Positions 56,899 through 64,000 of a stretch of DNA of 64,000 nt are shown one piece after another; the first letter of the stretch is position 1; each line of letters starts with the position of its first letter. Source of the DNA: Hippopus hippopus. Its lineage: Eukaryota > Mollusca > Bivalvia > Cardiida > Cardiidae. Where the stretch lies: the NCBI GenBank assembly GCA_946811185.2, contig OX328104.1:46112505-46176504 (forward strand), read 5' to 3'. The notes beneath the pieces were generated by a model. It saw only the letters and a list, made by a program, of their open reading frames with translations, made no database searches and had not been told where the DNA came from. The position numbers and the translations under genes were made by a program.

Positions 56899-57571
56899 TT
56901 AACCCTTTCAGACAGCTATGTGGACGGTATATAAAGGTCAGATTGCACACAACGTGATTGATTGAATTCGCGTTTTTAAGGCTTTCCTCCCCTGAAGCTT
57001 CTGGTCAGCATGGCAAAATTTTTGTTGTTGTTAGATTATTGAGAATTTATAGTGATTCAATAATTCTAAACACTTTTAACTGCCCATAATTTATTTCTTT
57101 AAATGTCTATCTAAAAAGTTTCTGTTCATACCTCAATTACTGTTTTTGTAAAGGGAGGTAATAATAATCTCCCTTTGAATTGAGGATATAGTGATTTTAG
57201 AATTGAAAATCATAATTCTATGAAGGCAAAACCTCCAAAAGTGGCTCGGTTAAGATGCTACAACAGTGATGATTTTTAATGATATCATATTTTCCATCCG
57301 AAAGACTATTAGTAATCTTAGATTGTCAACCGTGGGGCTCGAACACACACCCTCAAGTGGCCTGAGATTTGATGTTCACGAATCCTACGCTCTACCACTC
57401 GAGCAAAGCGGGCTGGTCAACACACAATGTGCTGTCTTACCTTGGATTTATACCATCCGCTTGTTTAGTCGAGCGTGTAAGGTAAGAATCTTTCTGTGTT
57501 TCAATAGAATATATTTCCAGTTGAGCTCTCGATATAGGCCGAGTTATTATATTTCGAGCTGAAAGCGTTAA
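56899..57571. mobile_element. TTAA foldback element split by a SINE
   Basis: The left half (56899-56956, TTAACCCTTTCAGACAGC...) and right half (57421-57571, ...ATACCATCCGCTTGTTTAGTC...GCGTTAA) align to the intact element at 58760-58971. The inserted 464 bp are flanked by CACACAACGTG and CACACAATGTG (11-bp duplication with one change). Confidence 0.75.
56957..57420 (-). mobile_element. SINE with tRNA-like head inserted into the TTAA element
   Basis: On the minus strand the head near 57415-57325 shows TTGCTCGAGTGGTAGAGCG and GTTCGAGCCCCAC (A and B boxes). The body contains the GGGAGGTAATAATAATCTCCC hairpin (57153-57173), shared with the element at 61067-61430. Confidence 0.65.
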
Positions 57572-57599
57572 ATAAATAAAACAGATTAAGAATGCAATG

Positions 57600-58315
57600 C
57601 ATTTACTATATGTATATACAGATGGAATGTTACAGTGCTAATCTGCATTTCTGTGTGGTCGACCAGGTTGTGTTGCTTGTGTAAAAGAGGCTTGCATCAG
57701 ACAACGGAAAAGTATGTCAGTCACAGACTCTTTGAATATCGGAGCCTTCGGACGTAGCTAGTTAACACTGAAAGAAGCTTTTAAATTGAGTGCTAAATGG
57801 TATCAGGTATTTGTCCTAGGGGACACCTCTATAAAGAAACCCGTCTGTCATAATAGGTCAACATGTCAGTTCTCCCGTGTGAATCACAGGCGCTTGCCTT
57901 TTGACAAGCTTCACTCTCTACAACCTAATATACGAGATAAGATATGTTATAGAAAGCAGAATTTGTCAAAATCCAAGTGCGTTTGGAGTGAATTATGCGA
58001 TGGAACAAACAGCAGGCAGTGATAACACTGGTTTTGTTGACGGCAATGATATTTTCTTGTAAGCATTATTAAGTCGAAAGTGTCAAATACATGGTATAGA
58101 TTATAGGTGAAAATGCTGGTTATCAGCCTTCTATCCTTTTGACATAGTATTTTCTGAAGGCGTCGTTAAAATATGCGATTGCTTTGTATAGGGTTAAATC
58201 AAATTCAGATTATTTCAAGGATGTGAAGCCTTAACTTGGGTCTCTGCGATTCTATGCTCCTTATTTATCTGGTAGTCCGGCTTGAAACACAATTAAGATA
58301 AGTAATAAATGATCG
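57600..58315. other. No supported gene
   Basis: A 78-codon plus-strand frame at 57786-58022 has Cys-rich content (CHNRSTCQF, KICYRKQNLSKSKCVW) but no recognised family. A degraded MITE lies at about 58105-58195. Confidence 0.35.
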
Positions 58316-58316
58316 A

Positions 58317-58505
58317 GGTCCGTATTCACCGACCGTTCTAAAGAACATTTTTGGTCTTATTCTCATGAATTTTCTACATTTCAAATTAACACAACGTCTG
58401 ATTGGCTAAACCAAATGCTTTAGCCAGTCAGAAGTTGTGTTACTTTCTAAATCTACAATTAGACCAAGAATGTTCTTAAGAATGGCTGGTGAAAGAGGAA
58501 CCCGG
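58317..58505. mobile_element. Foldback MITE 'CCGTATTCACC' family, copy 4
   Basis: GGTCCGTATTCACCGACCGTT at the left, AAGAATGGCTGGTGAAAG at the right, central CTGATTGGCTAAACCAAA / TTTAGCCAGTCAGAAG palindrome. Confidence 0.75.
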
Positions 58506-58759
58506 ACTGATAAAATATCATACTGTACATAACGGTGTGGTACGATTTACCTCCCTTGGTTCAAATATTTTTGTTTCTGTTTCGGTGAAGGTGACTTCGC
58601 TGCTTTTGACCTACATCTGGGTATTGATAGACTGGAATAAATAAATAGTTATCTGCGATTGGTGAAATATGTGGGCACAGATATTCTGTGGACCTCTGCA
58701 GGCCCATTTGCAGGAATATTTATGGCAAAAATATAGAAGCGTTCCTATAGCTAATACTT

Positions 58760-58971
58760 TTAACCCTTTCGTCGCCATGGGCGAAATCTGAGCCTTTTGC
58801 GGACGGCATAGATCAAGATCAGACTGCACATAACGTGCAGTCTGATCTTGGATCTATGCCATCCGCTTGTTTAGTCAAGCCTATAAGATAAAAATCTTTC
58901 TGAGACTCATAGGATTGTATTTTCAGCCGTCAAAAAAGTCAAGTTTATATTTTTGGCGCTGAGAGAGTTAA
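58760..58971. mobile_element. TTAA foldback element, second core type (intact reference)
   Basis: Flanked by TTAA on both sides (58760-58763, 58968-58971), left end CCCTTTCG. The core is the hairpin GATCAAGATCAGACTGCA / TGCAGTCTGATCTTGGATC at 58811-58856. The termini resemble the more abundant TTAA MITE family but the interior is unrelated. Confidence 0.75.
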
Positions 58972-59576
58972 GAGTTACCCTTTAACCCATAACTGTATGT
59001 GTACATTTGTTATCAGAGACGGCAGTTTTAGCAGCAACTGATTTTTATCCCTCCAACGATGATCTGAATTAACATATTATCTTTAAACATACATCTTCAC
59101 TCGTTTTCATCCAGTTTTTTAACCGTTTTTTTTTTTTTTTTATTTTATTTTATGGAACAATAATCACTCTTGTATCTTCATACCAAATATTGCCCCTGAT
59201 GGTTGCAAGGTTGCACACATTACGGTAGATAGAAAATGCATTTCATTCTATTGCGGCTAGCCATAGACATAACAACCACAGTTTCCGGTTTAAATCGAAG
59301 ACAAATCCCTACAGTTTCTGTACCCCATACACCTTATATTGATTTTTTATCTATGTTTACACAGCAGACAAGATTATAACACCGTCAAGTTTTAACAGCG
59401 TTTGTTTACTCTCTGGATGTAAAGATGTCTCTGTAATATCTAACGAAATTTCAAATTTTCAATAATATGCAAAACAACTGGGAACTTGATGGTGGGGTTT
59501 CTTTTCATTATTTTTCATTATATTGAACCACCAAAAAAGTTTCAATATCAATATTTCCAGTATCTCTCTTACGTGC

Positions 59577-59860
59577 TCTATATTTTTAAAGAAATGAACC
59601 ATGCTCTAGCAAAAGAGGGTTTTAGGGCATCTCTGTGATTCATGATACCAACCAAGTCATCACGTAATTACGGATCCACGAAATCCGTTTTGTTTAACAA
59701 CCTACTGAATCACGAGGTAAACTGGTCCTTTGACATGAAAGAAATTTGCTAAAATCAAAAAGTTTCGACCCAGGTCAGCCTGCGCGAACTGCGCAGGCTG
59801 ACCTAGGTCGACACTTTTTGCAGATGCATTTAACCTCCTTTTGACAGACGATGGCACATA
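59577..59860. repeat. Palindrome-containing repeat 'CAGCCTNCGC' family, copy 2
   Basis: Contains GACCCAGGTCAGCCTGCGCG / CGCGCAGGCTGACC-type hairpin at 59769-59812 and flanks shared with 44975-45285 and 61855-62410. It opens with AACCATGCTCTAGCAAAAGAGG. Confidence 0.7.
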
Positions 59861-60156
59861 CTTATCCTTTTAAATGAAATTTCATTGCAGTGTTCTGTGA
59901 GACTAGCACTGTTGTAGTGCAGCTTTAGTCTCTTATACCAGAAGTGTTGGGTTCTACTCTTGTGAATTGCAATATTTTCAAAAGATGCATTTTGACGTTT
60001 TGTTACATGTAATTGCACCTTTATATATATGTTCAAATATTTCTTGTTGGCGTCACCTGTTTATGATAGAACAGGAAAACGACATCTTAGTAGTTGTATT
60101 TAGTAGTATTTTACAAGAGAGATTGATTTACGGCACAAAAAATGACATAGGCTCCT

Positions 60157-60357
60157 TTAACCCTTAGGCTTAAGCGACTCAAGGCGCTTTTGCGGCCAGT
60201 ATACGTCAAGATCAGATTGCACAAAACGTGCAGTCTGATCTTGTAACTACACTGTCCAATAAGGAGATATTTTCCTAATGAAACTTTCCTTGAAATTGCA
60301 ATATTATTATCGGCTGGAAATTTTTTTATTTGACTTATTAAGCAGGTTAAGGGTTAA
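60157..60357. mobile_element. TTAA foldback element, second core type
   Basis: TTAACCCTTAGGCTTAAGC at the left and GCAGGTTAAGGGTTAA at the right, with the GTCAAGATCAGATTGCAC / GTGCAGTCTGATCTTG hairpin at 60206-60243. Confidence 0.75.
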
Positions 60358-60689
60358 AACAAAAGGTGCTTTACAGTTATTCAAATCTAGAACTCGGGAT
60401 ACCTATGCGTACAAATACCAAATATGGACAGGACATAAATAAATGGTATTTTCGTTCAACCATAGATGACAAGAGCCTTTTACTACGTTTACCTGTAAAC
60501 AGCTGTCAGTCGGAATGAGGCTGCCCCTGTAAAAAATGAAAACTCGTGACAGTTATCAAGTGACGATCAAAATGGGAACTTTACCTTGGTTTCTTCTTCT
60601 TCTAGGTACTTCTTTCTTTCTTTCTTTCCTTCTTTAATTAGTGAATCAAAATTTCGTTGCACTGATATCACTTTTAGCGCAGATGAAGT

Positions 60690-61056
60690 GACCCTCTCAC
60701 GTGCCAAAACCGAAATCGGAGTTTTGCTGACGGTAAATGTCAAGATTAGGCTACACAGAACATGCAGTCTGATCTGGGATCTATACCGTCCGCTTGTTCA
60801 ATTAAGCCTGTTAGACGCATTGTACCGTCTAGGTGCAATGGTTGCAATGGTAACATAAGTGAAATAATGTTGAAACTGGTATTACCACTTGCGCTGCTAA
60901 GCGCGACTTTGTGGGCTTTTGCAGACAGTTTAGATCAAGATCAGACTGCACAGAACGTGCAGTCTGATCTTGGATTTACACTGTCCGATACGGTGAGATT
61001 TCTCCAACGAGCAAAACTTTTTAATCGTAAACTGCAAGTATTCACTATTGGCTAGA
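60690..61056. repeat. Two copies of the 'GATCAAGATCAGACTGCA' foldback family
   Basis: A degraded copy at about 60690-60840 and a well-kept copy at about 60890-61056 (hairpin 60935-60973). They are arranged in the same direction. Confidence 0.65.
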
Positions 61057-61066
61057 AATCTTAAGC

Positions 61067-61430
61067 TTAAGGTAATAGACCCCTAACACTTTTAGTGCAA
61101 CATGGAATAAAATTTCTTGTTAGTTGATAAATAAGGATTTATACTGATATAATACTTTTGCACATTTTTAATGGACCAGAAGTTTCTTTGATGTCTATCT
61201 TGAAATTATTTGTTGATACTTTTGTTGTTTTCCTGAAAAGGGAGGTAATTATTATCTCCCTTTGTAATGAGTGGTTTTAGATTTATAAATGATAATTCTA
61301 AAAAGGAAAAAAAAAGGAAAATGTGGCTCGATTAAAGTAGTACAATAATACTCAGTTTTAATCCTAGCAAATTTTGTAGGATAATATTATAGTGGAATAG
61401 CTGTTTGCTATTAGGGGTCTACTACCTTAA
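61067..61430. mobile_element. TIR element, about 364 bp, ends TTAAGGTARTAGACCCCTAA
   Basis: Left TTAAGGTAATAGACCCCTAA and right, in reverse, TTAAGGTAGTAGACCCCTAA. It contains the GGGAGGTAATTATTATCTCCC hairpin, found also inside the SINE at 56957-57420. No ORF. Confidence 0.75.
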
Positions 61431-61679
61431 CTTACTTAGCAACTTAGGGGTTAATTAACGCTTAACATGCACGTTTCTCTTAATTTTCCACTCTGGATTT
61501 ATTTATCTTTATTTATCTTATAAACTGCCATATCACGGTTGGCCCGAAATATAACAACTTTGTGTTACTTTATACAGTAATACATTAAATAATTGGAACT
61601 CAACCAAGAATGTCAAAACACCAACCTTTTGATACTGCCTAACAAATTACCTACAGTCCTTGTTAATTCGTAGGCCCAA

Positions 61680-61790
61680 CAGACGACAAAATTGTGGACT
61701 GGCATAATGACCAATGAGGTTTTTTCATCATAAGGGTAGAAGACATTGTGGGAAAAGGGGAAAATGCTGGTTACCATCATGGTTACGTCG
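61680..61790 (-). mobile_element. Truncated TTAA-family MITE
   Basis: ACGACAAAATTGTGGACTGG followed by GAAGACATTGTGGGAAAAGG and TGCTGGTTACCA, then the second half is missing. Confidence 0.5.
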
Positions 61791-61854
61791 CTACATTCTT
61801 AAATAAATGTCTAGTTGACAACTCTGGATATACAAGTATTCTCTTACTAACGTA

Positions 61855-62410
61855 CGATCAAAATAAATGTGCCATGTTCTGGCAATAGAGGGTTTAATAT
61901 ATATGGCTTGCAACACGTGGAAAGGGGCATTCGGACATTTGCGTAAAGTGTCGTCTCGGATCAGCCTGCGCAGTCCGCGCAGGCTAATCCGAAACGACAC
62001 TTTCCGTTTTTATGTAATTTTCTGTTTTGCGCAAGTCTGCTGTAGCACAAAATCTAATGTAGTCGTAAAGTGCCGTCTCGGATTAGCCTGCGCGGACTGC
62101 GCAGGCTCATCCGAGACGACACTTTACGCACATGTCCGAATGCCCCTTTTCGCGTGTTGTAAGCCATATCCGTGTTGCATTATAGCAAGCAAGTTATCAC
62201 ATTATTATGGATCCATAAAATCCATTTGGTCTAAAAATGAAGTGGATCTGGGGATAAAATGGTCCCTTGACATGCAGAAAAATTGACAAATAGCAAAATG
62301 TTTCGACTCATGTCAGCCTGCACAGATTGTGCAGGCTGACATGAGTCGATACTTTTTGCAAATGCATTAAACCCCCTTATCAGAGAGCATGGCTCATTCG
62401 ATTTATGTTT
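61855..62410. repeat. 'CAGCCTNCGC' family, copy 3, with a nested foldback
   Basis: Flanks (AATGTGCCATGTTCTGGCAAT at the left; GTTGCATTATAGCAAGCAAG and the hairpin CGACTCATGTCAGCCTGCAC / GTGCAGGCTGACATGAGTCG at the right) belong to the 59577-type repeat. It is split by the element at 61905-62168. Confidence 0.7.
61905..62168. mobile_element. Nested foldback element with two internal GC-rich hairpins
   Basis: Ends ATGGCTTGCAACACG...AAGGGGCATTCGGACA and the reverse-complement GGCTTACAACACGCG...AAGGGGCATTCGGACA. Inside lie two separate hairpins, at about 61944-62004 and 62066-62128, each built on CAGCCTGCGCAG / CTGCGCAGGCT and GACACTTT. It is the most GC-rich stretch of the window. Confidence 0.8.
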
Positions 62411-62995
62411 AATACACGAATCCGTTTTAAAACGTGGTGATAAAAGGAGAAATTATTTCTTTACGAATATTCGCTACCTATTTCCAACCGTTTTCTTTTT
62501 TTTCAAGACCAAAAAATGTCGGTTTGGAATGGTGACGTACAAACTAAACGAGGCAATTCTAATTCGCGAAAGGGTATTTACATAGACTGCAGCCAGTGGC
62601 TAGGAAAAAATTGCGTGCGTAGAATTGATTATACTGTTGAAATACCCAACAAACACAGATTCTGAAAATGTTAGGCACTCAAACAATCAAATAAACGAAA
62701 GTGACGAAAACACCACATCTAAAAAAAATAAAGAAAAGAAATAGGCACACACGTTCTCTTTTATTTTAATACCATCTCATCATTATGTGAAAATATGTCG
62801 AAATGATATATCTTACGCCGACAATTTACTATGGTACGAAAAATTTGCATAAATCACGGCAACTGATTTAAATAAAAGAGGCATTTATATGATGTCGCCG
62901 CCCCGATATCGTAAATACGTTGGTGATTTGGTCTGACAGTTGTGTCTGCATCGGATTTATTGTAAAAATATATTGTAAATATCTAAAGATAATCC

Positions 62996-63325
62996 TTACA
63001 GCCAGAGAGAAAAAAACGCTGTAAACATTTGATATACTGTAGAATGGCTCAGAATTTAGTCAGCGGTGTAAACATAGATGGATTACCGATGTACAAGATG
63101 TAAGAGATATATACATATATAGGAAATCTTCGATTTAAAACAGGAAACTTCACACCGGTGATTTCTTTGATGGTCCGAAGAAAATGAAATGCATTTTCTA
63201 TCGATCGTAACCTATGCAACATTGCAACCGTCAGGGGCAATATTTGGCATGAAAATACAAGAATGATCAAAGTTTGATGAATAAATAAATATGAAATGGG
63301 TCAAAATATGGCTGAAAACTTGTAT
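62996..63325. repeat. Conserved segment of about 330 bp, copy 2
   Basis: Direct-orientation counterpart of 52755-53090: TACAGCCAGAGAGAAAAAAACGCTG, TCAGCGGTGTAAACATAGAT, GTGATTTCTTTGATGG, GCATTTTCTATCGAT. The order of blocks is fully kept. Confidence 0.65.
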
Positions 63326-63376
63326 ATGTGTTTATTTAAACGATTTTAGATGAGTCCTTTTCACACCTTCATTCAT

Positions 63377-63603
63377 CTCTTTACGAAATAAGCCCCTGTA
63401 ATAACAGCCCTGAGGATGAAGGCTTATAAAAACTTTGTTGAAAAAGGAGAAAATTCTGGTAACCAGCATTTTCTCCTTTTCCCACAAAATTTTCTACCAT
63501 TTCAGAAGCAAATTCAGTCAGCTAAACGAAATTTTATTTTTTCGTCGGAAAAATACTTTCAATTTGGACAGGTCTAAAATTTTGTCGTATGGTAAACCGT
63601 TAA
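63377..63603 (+). mobile_element. TTAA-family MITE, forward form
   Basis: CTCTTTACGAAATAAGCCC to GTCGTATGGTAAACCGTTAA. The palindrome is near 63430-63490 and well preserved. Confidence 0.75.
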
Positions 63604-63652
63604 GCGTATGACCACCTGCAATCGACTCTTTGCGTCATGCAGTAGGCCAGTT

Positions 63653-63870
63653 TTAACTCTTTACCAAACGAAAATTTTGGACTGGACCAAATTTAGAGCA
63701 TTTGCAGACGACCTATTAAATGTTGCTACAACGACGATTTGTCACTTTGATAGGGTAGGAATCTTTGTGGGAAAAGGAGGAAATGTTTGGTATCAGCATT
63801 TCTCCTTTTCCACAATGTTTTCAAAAGCCTTCTTTCTAACGGTCGTAAAACCAGAATTGTATGGTAACTG
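63653..63870 (-). mobile_element. TTAA-family MITE, reverse form
   Basis: TTAACTCTTTACCAAACGAA to TTGTATGGTAACTGATT. Together with the preceding forward copy it makes a head-to-head pair separated by about 50 bp. Confidence 0.7.
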
Positions 63871-63877
63871 ATTGATT

Positions 63878-64000
63878 AAACTACTAAGTGTCACACAAGG
63901 CGCTTTTGCGGCCAGTGAAGATCAAGATCTGACGGCACAGAAAGTGCTGCCTGATCTTGATCTACATTGTCCGATACGGAGATATATTTCCCCAGCTGAT
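63878..64000. repeat. 'GATCAAGATCAGACTGCA' foldback family, cut by window end
   Basis: GATCAAGATCTGACGGCACAG / CTGCCTGATCTTGATC hairpin at 63918-63962, followed by TACATTGTCCGATACGGAGA as in the other members. Confidence 0.65.

Noticed and set aside
4000..57420. Functional tRNA genes
   Set aside because: Several A-box/B-box pairs occur (4000, 13390, 15985, 26430, 30770, 40480, 57410), but none has a paired acceptor stem. They are SINE heads or relics.
57786..58022. Plus-strand 78-codon Cys-rich frame
   Set aside because: No recognisable zinc-finger spacing or signal peptide; not enough to call a gene.

Overview
This is a window of eukaryotic genomic DNA, AT-rich and dominated by transposable elements, with a single confidently recognisable multi-exon gene. 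The intron-exon structure, the density of short palindromic (foldback) DNA elements, the tRNA-headed SINEs and repeat families ending in a 'caggtgagctaaaaat'-type tail all fit a bivalve mollusc, probably a heterodont clam. The species is an inference from repeat style and cannot be proven from the sequence alone.

The clear gene is a UBE2Q1/UBE2Q2-type ubiquitin-conjugating enzyme on the minus strand. Twelve coding exons run from the start codon at 55,887 down to the stop at 38,974. Every exon has GT/AG borders, all phases match, and the joined frame is 361 codons plus stop. An NRF1-type palindrome (56,008-56,017) lies about 120 bp upstream of the start codon. The introns are packed with non-autonomous DNA transposons: Tigger/pogo-like 47,236-48,205, two CAGGG-ended elements at 48,547-49,263 and 53,727-54,407, foldbacks, and TTAA MITEs.

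At the left edge, the first 80 bases encode (minus strand) the start of a Cys-rich PHD-like finger. Bases 628-1,155 (plus strand) carry an exon with clear similarity to Tpt1/KptA RNA 2'-phosphotransferases. Its stop codon sits inside the first of three consecutive histone-type hairpins. Between about 2 and 28 kb, two diverged inverted arms (1,998-5,966 and 26,811-28,117) face each other. The left arm is split by a 3.2 kb insertion that itself contains a 1.8 kb inverted repeat. The space between the arms has no convincing gene. It holds MITEs, a 5'-truncated I-like LINE with a perfect 17-bp target duplication (16,960-18,162), an older copy of the same LINE broken by a TIR element (8,430-9,262), a perfect 4 x 71 bp tandem repeat (12,427-12,713), and several weak exon-like islands on the minus strand. 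From 28 to 38 kb there are tandem repeats (29.4-30.3, 32.6-33.9 and 34.8-36.6 kb) and an orphan terminal-exon candidate at 34,163-34,230. From 56 to 64 kb, upstream of UBE2Q, there are nested palindromic elements and no supported gene.

The most striking genome-scale signal is one MITE family of about 220 bp, with TTAA target sites, CCCTTTACCA termini and a long internal palindrome. I count more than 50 full or partial copies in 64 kb. A second, internally unrelated foldback family uses the same TTAA/CCCTT termini, which suggests a shared piggyBac-like transposase.
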